From: Chloroflexota bacterium
Lineage (GTDB): Bacteria; Chloroflexota; UBA6077; SHYK01
Direction: 5' to 3'
Assembly (NCBI GenBank): GCA_035652535.1
Contig: DASRDP010000047.1
Span: 1 to 37,220 of the forward strand
Length of the DNA: 37,220 nt
Shown here one piece after another: positions 23,801 through 30,859 of this stretch (position 1 is the first letter of the stretch; each line of letters opens with the position of its first letter). Position numbers and translations under genes: made by a program. Under the pieces are notes generated by a model. It did not search any database, was not told the origin of the DNA, and was given only the letters and a program-made list of their open reading frames with translations.

Positions 23801-24000
23801 GCCAGCAGTGGCCCCTGCACGACCGTCCCCGCAGGCTTCAGCACCGTGCCGGCGACATCGCCGTTCGGCAGAACCTTGGTCACGACGTACTGGTCGACTT
23901 TCGGTTCTGCCTGACCGCTGACCGGTCCGGATTGGAGCGCCAGGAGACCGACCGAGAAGATGGCCGCGACGAGTCCGGTGATTCTGCGAAATGAGTCCAC
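20857..24000 (-). CDS. Large secreted modular protein with Thr/Pro-rich linkers
   Basis: A 1047-residue exported protein. A signal peptide covers residues 1 to about 31 (hydrophobic core GLVAAIFSVGLLAL, end VSGQA). The N-terminal half is a beta-propeller-like, sialidase-type region (VNEPNVGVQG, FPEAPFAFSAGFCCDQRV). A Thr/Pro linker (PTSTPTPTGT) leads to a jelly-roll-like domain (CETFEGSWPTSSWLTFDN, FSLWLQTEINFDYVYWGAS) like those of the immune-inhibitor-A/choice-of-anchor-J kind. A second linker (PTRTQTRTPTATPT) leads to two FN3-like repeats, each ending in a Cys pair (MDCYLLLPLG...DVLCALVG; MSCYAVGALS...DILCGLPG). No catalytic site or anchor was recognised. Start GTG 24000 is chosen because ggagg lies 5 nt upstream and the signal peptide begins there. 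Confidence 0.8.
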   Translation of the reverse strand: MDSFRRITGLVAAIFSVGLLALQSGPVSGQAEPKVDQYVVTKVLPNGDVAGTVLKPAGTVVQGPLLAAPPSGPAVDKPLGRSAIADSGGSAPASQVAETRVGDVTTQASGTFVLKRDTALSPTSGTSNVNEPNVGVQGSTIFQTGNWYAAVSSNNGSTFSYIDPSTTFPEAPFAFSAGFCCDQRVAQDNSRDLVFWYLQYVKTGSTSTDTNGVRIAVAHGAGDLASNTWQMHDFTPADFGFGLGKWLDYPTLAVSNNFLYFTSNVFDTNATSSSMSVMARIPLDALRDNVSFTMNTLVNQSRFSVTPVSGATTTMFFGSVSGSTSVDVFRWPESDSSPTITTVSGLSGSSNATFSCTGPDNLDPCTRADRRMQTGWLNSTELGFMWDSASMTGRPFPFVRVLILNPSTLAIVSQPDMFSTSTAILYPAVAVNARGHIGGEVSVLGGSSLPTIEALIRDDFSPDVTTSGWEIHQVATSTNGTSGRWGDYTGAVAHDQFPNTWLAVGHVQQGGSANANVKPHNFWFMRERDDPGGVLPTSTPTPTGTILPTSTSAPSRTPTQTAAGTLTPLPNSSCSGSASDVRPMLRTSAPRHMTIVDTATAPMASARTTAQPLSTTPGFTTITCETFEGSWPTSSWLTFDNSAATFGNGLCWAPVAFQARFGSKSAWPAAGCSGALNPATSNYANNMDSWMIFGPFSLADAVDGDVRFSLWLQTEINFDYVYWGASIDGEEFQVTGLSGRSTTSEPPTANGWLDEVIDLKNAPALGNLMGEPVVYIAWIFQSDSSITDNGPFVDDVLIEKKVSAAATPTSPPPTSTSPVNTLVASPTRTQTRTPTATPTIGGAIGGRNLSITTNSSGVLLNWQPGGAQSGYLILRLANGVLSTLPTGGPLPSAATSFTDFNAPFGMDCYLLLPLGTSPQALSDVLCALVGFHTPSGSPQNFTLALNQSTTASLTWNGPFGGGQDSFLVQPIGGAGQVVAGSINSAQLPTNGMSCYAVGALSGPTLLGYTDILCGLPGVSNLATDSRAAARGALQVATPNRLGSRGGP

Positions 24001-24038
24001 GTTCGCCTCCCTGGCGGTAACAATTTGTAACATCGGCC

Positions 24039-24068
24039 AGTGTAGACGCCAGGACACCGATGGATCAA
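24039..24068 (-). promoter_or_regulatory. Sigma-70-like promoter for the secreted modular protein
   Basis: On the minus strand TTGATC (24068-24063) and TACACT (24044-24039) are separated by 18 nt, about 40 nt before the GTG start. This is the best promoter match in the divergent gap between the secreted protein and the molybdopterin subunit gene. Confidence 0.5.
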
Positions 24069-24166
24069 GCCCGCGCTGATCCGATACTTCCCGTCATCAG
24101 ATCGCCATCGCGAGGCATCGGCGCGCTGGTGCACAATGAGAGGCACCAAGAGGCTGGGAGGCATTG

Positions 24167-26410
24167 ATGGCGATGGCGCCTGCGTTTTCGACAATCGGGA
24201 AGCCGATCCCCCGCATCGAAGGGCGTGAGAAGGTAACCGGCGAAGCGACGTACGCGGTCGACGTCGTCCTCCCCGGTACGCTCTGGGGGATCAACGTTCG
24301 GAGTCCAGTACCCAGCGCGCGCATCGTTTCGATCGACACCGCGCGAGCCAGGGCGCTCCCCGGAGTGCGGGCCGTCCTCACCGCGGCCGACATCCCGGCG
24401 AAGCGCGTGGGGCGTTCCATCAAGGACTACGAGGTCATCTGTCGCGATCGCGTGCGGTACGTTGGCGACGTCGTGGCCATTATCGCCGCGGACGATCGCG
24501 ACGTCGCGGAAGAAGCGGCGCAGCTCGTCGCCGTCGCATACGAAGAGCTACCGGCTGTTTTCGATCCCGTTCTCGCGCTCGAACCGGGCGCTCCGCTGAT
24601 CCATCCGGACCTTCGATCGTACGAGGGTTTTCCGGAGGGGATTCCAGAGGAGCTACGCAACGTCTGCTCGAGGCTCGTTGTCGAGCGGGGCGATCTCGCC
24701 GCCGGCTTTGCCCAGGCGGACGTCGTAATCGAGAACACGTACCAGACGCAGATCCAGCATCAGGCGTACCTCGAGCCCTACAACTGCACGGCGCGCGTCG
24801 ACGAGCGCGGGCGAGCCGAATTCTGGGGGCTCAACAAGATCCCGTTCGCCCTCAGAAATGAGCTATCCGGCACCCTGGGCCTGCCCGTCGAACAGATCGT
24901 CATCCATGCCGTACACATGGGCGGCGAGTTCGGCGCGAAGGCCAGCCCGGGGGACGCGCCCGCGGCGTATTACCTCGCGCGGGCGACCGGGCGGCCCGTC
25001 AAGTTCGTCAACACCTACCAGGAGGAGCTGGCCGTGGGAACGCCACGCCACGCGGCCATCATCCGCCTCCGCACCGGCGTGAAGCGCGACGGGATTCTGA
25101 CAGCCTGGGATGCCCAGGTGCTGTGGAACAGTGGGGCATATGGCGGCCACAAGCCGCCGCTGTTCAATGGGAACCTGGGCGGGTCCAACAATGCCGCTGG
25201 GTGGTGGGCCGTGCCAAATGTTCGAATCGAGGCCCTCATGGTCTACACGAACAACGTACCGTGCGCGTACATGCGGTCCCCCGGCCAGCCCCAGACGGTA
25301 TTCGCGGAGGAGGCCCAGATGGACGCGGTCGCCCGCGCGCTCGGGATCGATCGGCTGGAGCTCCGTTTGAAGAATCTCCCCTCCAGCACGTTCGCGCCGG
25401 AAGCCGTGCGTCGCGCGGCGGAGGCGATTGGGTGGAACGAGCCGAAGCCGCCCCACGTGGGACGAGGCGTGGCCGTAGGCGCCCGGGGCACCGGCGCCGG
25501 GACCGCCAGCTCGGACATCACGCTGAACCCGGACGGCACCATCACCGCCATCACGGCGGTCCCCGACCAGGGTACCGGCGGCCTCACGGTCGTCGGCCAG
25601 GTGGTCGCCGAGGTGTGGGGCGTGCCGCTCGACCGGGTCCACGTGGTGCACGGCGACACCGACATGCTTCCCGTTGACGTGGGATCCGGGGGAAGCAGTA
25701 TCACCAACTCCGCCGGCCACGCCGCGATGGCCGCGAGCGCCAAGGTCCAGGAGCAGCTGGCTCCTCTCGCCGCCGAGATGCTGAATGTGGCGCAGGCGGA
25801 GTGGACGTCTGGTGGCTGGCGAGAGGCCGGGCGCCCAAACGGACGGGTCGTCACAGTCGATGAGCTGGCCGCCGAGATGCTTCGGCCAGGCGACGAGCGA
25901 GCCCATGCCCAGGTGACGCTGGCGCCGGAGCGCAGTCCGAATCAGCTCTTCTCCGGTCAGGCGGCCGAAGTCGCGGTAGACCCCGAGACGGGCCAGGTGC
26001 GGCTGCGCAAGATCGTTTCCGTGCAGGACGTGGGAACCGTGATCAACGAGCTGGGCCACCAGGGCCAGATCGATGGGTGCGTCGTCCAAGGGGTGGGGCT
26101 CGCGCTAACGGAGGAGGTCGGACTCGAAGAGGGTCACGTCACGACCCAGAACCTGGGCGACTACAAGCTTCCCACGATGCCGGACGTTCCGGCTCTCGAA
26201 ACGATCAACGTGAACGTGGAGACCGGCCCCGGCCCCTTCAACGCCAAGGGCATTGGGGAAACGCCGCACGTGCCCACCGCGGCCGCCATCGCGAGCGCCG
26301 TGGCCGACGCCATCGGTGCGCCAGTGACCCGCCTGCCGATCACCGCGGAGCGGGTCCTTGCGGCGATGGCGGAATCGGGGGGCCAGCGCACCGAATCAGC
26401 CCATCGGTGA
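24167..26410 (+). CDS. Xanthine-dehydrogenase-family molybdopterin-binding (large) subunit
   Basis: The 747-residue catalytic subunit of a molybdenum hydroxylase. It begins with the a/b-hammerhead domain (RIEGREKVTGEATYAVDV, LPGVRAVLTAADIP) and continues with Mo-cofactor domains: GGEFGAK, AYMRSPGQPQ at the position of the active-site loop, GTGGLTVVGQV, and KGIGETPHVPTAAAIA with the catalytic Glu698. The active-site loop is neither the AYxCSFR of form I CO dehydrogenase nor the AYRGAGR of form II, so CO oxidation is not indicated; an aldehyde, purine or N-heterocycle substrate is more likely. Start ATG 24167 follows gggagg by 5 nt; TTG 24164 is less likely. The FeS and FAD subunits it should need are not beside it. 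Confidence 0.9.
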   Translation: MAMAPAFSTIGKPIPRIEGREKVTGEATYAVDVVLPGTLWGINVRSPVPSARIVSIDTARARALPGVRAVLTAADIPAKRVGRSIKDYEVICRDRVRYVGDVVAIIAADDRDVAEEAAQLVAVAYEELPAVFDPVLALEPGAPLIHPDLRSYEGFPEGIPEELRNVCSRLVVERGDLAAGFAQADVVIENTYQTQIQHQAYLEPYNCTARVDERGRAEFWGLNKIPFALRNELSGTLGLPVEQIVIHAVHMGGEFGAKASPGDAPAAYYLARATGRPVKFVNTYQEELAVGTPRHAAIIRLRTGVKRDGILTAWDAQVLWNSGAYGGHKPPLFNGNLGGSNNAAGWWAVPNVRIEALMVYTNNVPCAYMRSPGQPQTVFAEEAQMDAVARALGIDRLELRLKNLPSSTFAPEAVRRAAEAIGWNEPKPPHVGRGVAVGARGTGAGTASSDITLNPDGTITAITAVPDQGTGGLTVVGQVVAEVWGVPLDRVHVVHGDTDMLPVDVGSGGSSITNSAGHAAMAASAKVQEQLAPLAAEMLNVAQAEWTSGGWREAGRPNGRVVTVDELAAEMLRPGDERAHAQVTLAPERSPNQLFSGQAAEVAVDPETGQVRLRKIVSVQDVGTVINELGHQGQIDGCVVQGVGLALTEEVGLEEGHVTTQNLGDYKLPTMPDVPALETINVNVETGPGPFNAKGIGETPHVPTAAAIASAVADAIGAPVTRLPITAERVLAAMAESGGQRTESAHR

Positions 26411-26605
26411 GCCGTCGTCGGTGGGCGCCACCCGCCTCTCGCACCCGGCGCGCGCGGCGATCTCAACGCTCCCTCCCCGGCCCGCGCCTGCTCCAAATTG
26501 CCCCCTCCTCCGCCGCGGCGGGAGGGTCGGGTTGGGGACCCTGCGTCAGGCCTGCCCTGAGCGAAGCCGAAGGGCTCAGGGCGACCGGATCGGGGCCCCG
26601 CGGGG
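26411..26605. repeat. Convergent gap with two repeat elements
   Basis: Between convergent genes. It holds a G/C-rich palindromic stretch around ccctcctccgccgcggcgggaggg (roughly 26506-26526) and, at 26555-26581, ccctgagc-gaagccgaagg-gctcaggg, with 8-bp arms. The latter matches a short dispersed repeat familiar from environmental genomes. Either could end transcription from both sides. Confidence 0.6.
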
Positions 26606-29032
26606 CTACGGGTGGGGAACGCGAATGCCGAGGTCGGACCCGAGCGCCAGGAACCGACGCCGTCGGGCACTGTGTTCCTCGCTGAGCCCACCGTCCCCGC
26701 AGAGGGAGACGCCGACATCCCCGTGGAGCAGCGACCAGTAGACATTCTGCACGCGCCACAGATCGACGTTGAATGGAAAGAGCTTGATGGCCCGGACGAC
26801 CGCCGACAGCGAATCTAGAAGCCTGGGGCTCGACGGATCGCGCGCCAACTTTTCCGCGGCTCGGACCGCGCGCTGGCCCGCAAGTTGGCGAAGGCTCGCT
26901 TCATCCAGCCCGACGCCTGCGCGTCCGACCGAGGCCAGGATGCCGCGCATTCGCTCCAGATCCGGCTCGTCCCGTTCGAGCTCGCGCCGCAACGCGCTGT
27001 TCAGGACGGTCTCAGCGGCCGTCTTCAGGGAGCGCGGAAGCGGAATGCCCAGCTCGTGCACGAGGGCGACGAGCGGCGCGCGGCGCTCGAACACCTGTCG
27101 CGCGGCGCTTTCCGTCTCCTCGACAGCCGCCGCCAGCATCGGAGCGAGGATCTCCCGCTGTTCGTCTCGAAACAGCGAGTTGAGCGAGTACCGAACGCCG
27201 CCGAAGTGTTTGTCGAGCTGCCGGATTACCTGTGCAAGGTCCGCCTGTTCGAAATCCGCCGTCACCTCCTCGGCCATGGAAGCGAAATCGCCGAGATCGG
27301 CGGACCTGCGAACGCCGGCGCTCAGGTTCTGGTCGCCGAAATGCAGGACGCCAAAGGTCACCGAGTCGCTGTCCCAGGTCAGACCAGATGTCACATGCAC
27401 GCGGCCAACCGCGAGCTTCGCGCTCCCGCGCTGCCGGACTTCATAGTCCTCGACGTCGAAGGCGAAATGGTAGCGCGTCGCGCTGGCGACGGTCGATCGG
27501 AATACGGAGCTGATGGCGAAGTGGGCGCCGGCCTCGAGCGGCCCAACGATTGACGGTTTCACCAGCGCGCGGTAGATGTCCGCCCCGTTGCCGCGCTCCG
27601 GCACGTTGCTCTTCGCCCCTTCGAGGATCTGACAGAACCGCGGCTCGAGGTCACGATGGAGCACGTCCCGCGCAAGCTGAATGACCCTCCCCGCGTATTC
27701 GAGGATCTGGACCGTCTCGATGCCGGAGATGTCATCGAAGAACCAACCACAGCTGGTGTACATCAGCATCGCGTGGCGCTGCATCTCCATAAGGCTCAGA
27801 ACCTCGCGTCGGTCGTCGGGGCTCAGGACGTGTCGCGCGTGCCGCGCGAAGAACGCCTCGACGCTCGCGCGCGAGCGGTCGAGGATCACCGAGATGTAGT
27901 CGTCACGCGCGCTCCACGGGTCGTTCAGGTGGCGACCGGCTCGCTCCTCCCAAGGCCTCGCGACGGCGTCGCGCAGATCGTCGAGCGCCGCGCGAAGCGG
28001 CGCTCGCCATCGCTGATTCCATGAACGACCCGAATTGCAGCCGCAATCACCACGCCAGCGCTCGAGGCCGTGGGCGCAGCTCCATGCGGTGTTTTCGCGG
28101 ATGTCGACTTCGTGGGTGGGAGGGCGCAACGCCAGGTACTCGCCATATACGGTGATGCGGGCCAGCGAATCGCGCGCAATCCGGCGCAGCGCGAAGGCAA
28201 GGGCCATCTCACCCCACCGATGGTGGTGACCGTAACTCTCGCCATCCGTGGCGAAGTGGACGAGCCCCGCCGAGGCGCCGTTTTCCCGATAGCCCGCCAT
28301 GAGACGCTCGGCGAAACGCGCTCCGTCTGCGAGCAGCCCCTCGAAGGCGACACCGTGCGCGATCGCGCCGTCGTAGAAGAACAGGTCGATCGATTTGCCG
28401 GACGGGAGGCGGCGGCGGTATGGCATCGTCGGGTCGATCCGCCCACCCTCGACGTCCTGCCACGCGTCCGTGCCGATGCGGCGAACGCCGCGGGCCTGAT
28501 CCGGAGAGAGGATGGTGAAACGGATGCCCGCCTCCGCGAGCGCCTCCAGCGATGGGTCGTCGACCGCCGTTTCGGGCAGCCACATCCCCTCCGGCGCGCG
28601 GCCAAACCGGTGCTGAAAGTCTCGGAGCCCCCAGAGAACCTGTGTATGGCGATCCTTTGCGTTCGCGAGGGGCATGATCATGTGGTTGTACGCCTGCGCG
28701 ATAGCGCAGCCGTGTCCGCCGTAGCGATGCTCGCTCTCGTGGTCCGCGGCGATGACGGCGCGGTAGACGTCGGGCGCATGGCGCTCCATCCAGCTCATGA
28801 GCGTGGGCCCGAAATTGAAGCTCATCGACGCATAGTTGTTGACGATGTCGATGATCTGGTCCTCGTCGTTCAGGATCCGCGCGGCCGCGTTCGGTCCGTA
28901 ACACTCGGCGGTGATCCGCTCGTTCCAGTCGTGATACGGCGCAGCCGATTCCTGGTACTCGACCGCTTCAAGCCATGCGTTCTCGCGAGGCGGCTGATAG
29001 AAGTGGCCGTGGATGCACACAAACCGATCCAT
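26606..29032 (-). CDS. Glycoside hydrolase family 57 protein with DUF3536
   Basis: An 808-residue cytosolic GH57-type enzyme. The N-terminal (beta/alpha)7 barrel has CIHGHFYQPPREN, then the nucleophile motif MWLPETAVD (Glu154) and the acid/base region HFATDGESYGHH (Asp263), the two catalytic carboxylates of GH57. The C-terminal half, from about residue 330, is helical and matches the DUF3536 region that follows GH57 in many proteins (MLMYTSCGWFFDDISGIE). GH57 enzymes act on alpha-glucans (amylase, branching enzyme, pullulanase), so a role in glycogen or maltodextrin metabolism is likely but unproven; no other glycogen gene is in the window. ATG 29032 starts the first strand directly; no good ribosome-binding site precedes it. 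Confidence 0.9.
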   Translation of the reverse strand: MDRFVCIHGHFYQPPRENAWLEAVEYQESAAPYHDWNERITAECYGPNAAARILNDEDQIIDIVNNYASMSFNFGPTLMSWMERHAPDVYRAVIAADHESEHRYGGHGCAIAQAYNHMIMPLANAKDRHTQVLWGLRDFQHRFGRAPEGMWLPETAVDDPSLEALAEAGIRFTILSPDQARGVRRIGTDAWQDVEGGRIDPTMPYRRRLPSGKSIDLFFYDGAIAHGVAFEGLLADGARFAERLMAGYRENGASAGLVHFATDGESYGHHHRWGEMALAFALRRIARDSLARITVYGEYLALRPPTHEVDIRENTAWSCAHGLERWRGDCGCNSGRSWNQRWRAPLRAALDDLRDAVARPWEERAGRHLNDPWSARDDYISVILDRSRASVEAFFARHARHVLSPDDRREVLSLMEMQRHAMLMYTSCGWFFDDISGIETVQILEYAGRVIQLARDVLHRDLEPRFCQILEGAKSNVPERGNGADIYRALVKPSIVGPLEAGAHFAISSVFRSTVASATRYHFAFDVEDYEVRQRGSAKLAVGRVHVTSGLTWDSDSVTFGVLHFGDQNLSAGVRRSADLGDFASMAEEVTADFEQADLAQVIRQLDKHFGGVRYSLNSLFRDEQREILAPMLAAAVEETESAARQVFERRAPLVALVHELGIPLPRSLKTAAETVLNSALRRELERDEPDLERMRGILASVGRAGVGLDEASLRQLAGQRAVRAAEKLARDPSSPRLLDSLSAVVRAIKLFPFNVDLWRVQNVYWSLLHGDVGVSLCGDGGLSEEHSARRRRFLALGSDLGIRVPHP

Positions 29033-29158
29033 GGGTCGATGGTAACTCCGGAGAGCGGGACATCACGTGTCGCCGCTGCGATCGCTCGGGGATGCGCGCG
29101 GGAGGAACGTCTGGCGAATCCTCGCCGCGCGAGCGCGCCCGAGGCGCCAGGACCGCGG

Positions 29159-30391
29159 CTACACCCAGGCGGGCTCTGGGAATCCGGACATTTTGGTCCA
29201 GTCCGCTCCCGTGGGAACGAGCCGCTGCTCGGCTCGAAGCTCGTCGAAGCGAAGGGATGGGTCGAGCCCTGGTGGCTGTTCGCCTCGTTCAAGTCCCCGC
29301 ACGGCGTCCAGCATGCGTCGGCGGAACCGAATCACGGCGACGTCCGACGCCCCGAGGTGCTCCTTGTGGCGCGGGGCGAGCAAGCCCATGCTTTCCGTCA
29401 TCGCGCGATCCTGGGCACGAATTCCCTGAATTCCGGACCAGTTCCCAGCCTTCATCGCCGCCCGGTCTTGCAGATGCATGTTGCCGCGATTGCCGGCCGG
29501 TCGGTAGCCCGTCTCGAGCCCGGCCTCCTTCTGAGAATCGACGAGGGGCCCGAATCGACTCAGACTGAAGCTGAAGAACGCGTGCGTCTCGTCGTCGATC
29601 GGCACGTAGACGCGATGGGTCGCCGTCTCATACGGCGCGCCGTCGCGCATGGTGCGGAGCGGAGGCGTGAACGTGTGAAACGGCGCCGCGAATAGCGTGA
29701 TCCGCACGTACTTGAGCTTGTCTGCGTCGCTATCCGGATCTCGAATGGCGGCGTACCGGTAGCCATAGAGCGTGTCCTCGACCTCGAAGCGTGGGGCGTG
29801 GTCCCGCGGCCGTCCGCGCACGTCTGACGAGTGGAGATAATCCGTGTGAGCGGAATCGATGTCTCCTTCGAGCGCCTGGGCCCAGTTACACGCCTGGATC
29901 GTCTTGGCCAGCCCCACGCGCTCCGGCGGAAAGTGGGTCCATTCCCACTCTGGAAAGGCTGGCACACGATGCTTCGGTCCCATGTATGTCCAGATCACGC
30001 CCGCGTGCTCGCGTACGAGGTATGCTCGCTGCTTGATCCGGTCCTTGAACGTGCTCTCCGGTGGCTCGGGCGGCGTTTCGAGGATGTTCCCCTCCACGTC
30101 ATACTTCCAGCCGTGGTACAGGCAGCGGAGGCCGCCTTCCTCGTTTCTACCATAGGCCAACGAGGCGCAGCGATGCGCGCACGCCTCGTCCAGGATCCCG
30201 ACTCGCCCGGTGGTGTCGCGGAATGCGACCAGGTCCTCGCCGAGCAGACGCGTCCGGACGGGCGTGCAATCCGGTTCCGGCAGCTCCTCGCTGAGCAGGG
30301 CGGGCATCCAGTAGAGGCGCACGAGCTCTCCCATGGGCGTGCCCGGCCCGGTTCGTGCGAGCAGCTCGTTCTCTTCAACACTCAGCATCAT
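29159..30391 (-). CDS. Rieske non-heme iron oxygenase, alpha subunit (phthalate dioxygenase type)
   Basis: A 410-residue ring-hydroxylating or O-demethylating oxygenase. The Rieske [2Fe-2S] site is complete (C71-A-H73 in EACAHRCASL, C90-L-Y-H93 in CLYHGWKYD). The mononuclear iron site is present in NWAQALEGDIDSAHTDYLH (D179, H182, H187), with the bridging Asp expected in this class. Length and the single-subunit look fit the class of phthalate 4,5-dioxygenase and vanillate-type demethylases, which need a separate reductase; none is adjacent. Two ATG codons (30391, 30388) follow ggagg at 2 and 5 nt, so 30388 is the better-spaced start. The substrate is an aromatic compound not identifiable from sequence. 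Confidence 0.92.
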   Translation of the reverse strand: MMLSVEENELLARTGPGTPMGELVRLYWMPALLSEELPEPDCTPVRTRLLGEDLVAFRDTTGRVGILDEACAHRCASLAYGRNEEGGLRCLYHGWKYDVEGNILETPPEPPESTFKDRIKQRAYLVREHAGVIWTYMGPKHRVPAFPEWEWTHFPPERVGLAKTIQACNWAQALEGDIDSAHTDYLHSSDVRGRPRDHAPRFEVEDTLYGYRYAAIRDPDSDADKLKYVRITLFAAPFHTFTPPLRTMRDGAPYETATHRVYVPIDDETHAFFSFSLSRFGPLVDSQKEAGLETGYRPAGNRGNMHLQDRAAMKAGNWSGIQGIRAQDRAMTESMGLLAPRHKEHLGASDVAVIRFRRRMLDAVRGLERGEQPPGLDPSLRFDELRAEQRLVPTGADWTKMSGFPEPAWV

Positions 30392-30427
30392 GTCCTCCGC
30401 GTGCCCGGTTGGGAAACTGACCCCTGC

Positions 30428-30433
30428 ATCATA
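30428..30433 (-). promoter_or_regulatory. Possible -10 box for the Rieske oxygenase gene
   Basis: TATGAT on the minus strand (30433-30428), about 37 nt before the start codon and downstream of the signalling operon's last stop. No clear -35 box is seen, so the call is weak; it suggests the oxygenase has its own promoter. Confidence 0.3.
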
Positions 30434-30454
30434 CTCGGTGCAGTCGATCTCGTC

Positions 30455-30859
30455 CTAGTCCGCGGCAAGGGTGCCGCGCACCGCGGCGGCGAGATCGTCG
30501 AGGTCAAAAGGCTTCGCGATATATCCGGCCGCGCCGATTTTTCGGGCGCGCTCGGCCACGGTTCCCGCGGCGCTCATGACGAGAATCGGTGGAGGATCGG
30601 CGAAGAGCTTCGTCAGCTCTGCCGCGACCTCCTCCCCGCTCAGGACGGGCAAACCCATATCGAGCACGACGAGAGTCGGGCGCTCCTCCGCCGCGCGATC
30701 GAGGGCTTGCCGGCCATCGGCCGCGCTGGCAACGATATACCCTTCGTCCTCGAGCACAGCGCAGACGACGTCTCGAAGGTCTGGCTCGTCCTCGACAACC
30801 AGCACAACCGCGCGCCCGCCCGATCCAGCACGGACTATCGACGGGCTCTGCTCCGTCAA
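30455..30859 (-). CDS. Single-domain response regulator (CheY-like)
   Basis: A 134-residue stand-alone receiver domain. It has the acidic pocket E-D in VVEDEPDLRD, phospho-acceptor Asp in LVVLDMGLPVLSG, Ser in LVMSAAG at the conserved Thr/Ser position, and the Lys in YIAKPFDLDDL. With no output domain it must act by protein contact, or as a phosphate relay or sink. The TTG start at 30859 overlaps the TGA stop of the upstream kinase gene by 4 nt (TTGA), which supports translational coupling. It is the last gene of the four-gene signalling operon and the natural partner of the REC-PAS-PAS kinase. Confidence 0.9.
   Translation of the reverse strand: MTEQSPSIVRAGSGGRAVVLVVEDEPDLRDVVCAVLEDEGYIVASAADGRQALDRAAEERPTLVVLDMGLPVLSGEEVAAELTKLFADPPPILVMSAAGTVAERARKIGAAGYIAKPFDLDDLAAAVRGTLAAD

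Noticed and set aside
24011-24032. Operator-like palindrome in the divergent gap
   Set aside because: The sequence gtaac-aattt-gtaac reads as a short direct repeat, not an inverted one, and is too short to call.
24167-26410. Carbon monoxide dehydrogenase large subunit (coxL)
   Set aside because: The active-site loop is AYMRSPGQPQ, not AYxCSFR or AYRGAGR, and no coxM or coxS is adjacent.
28070-29695. 541-codon plus-strand frame across the GH57 and Rieske genes
   Set aside because: It overlaps two well-supported minus-strand genes and the gap between them and shows no domain.
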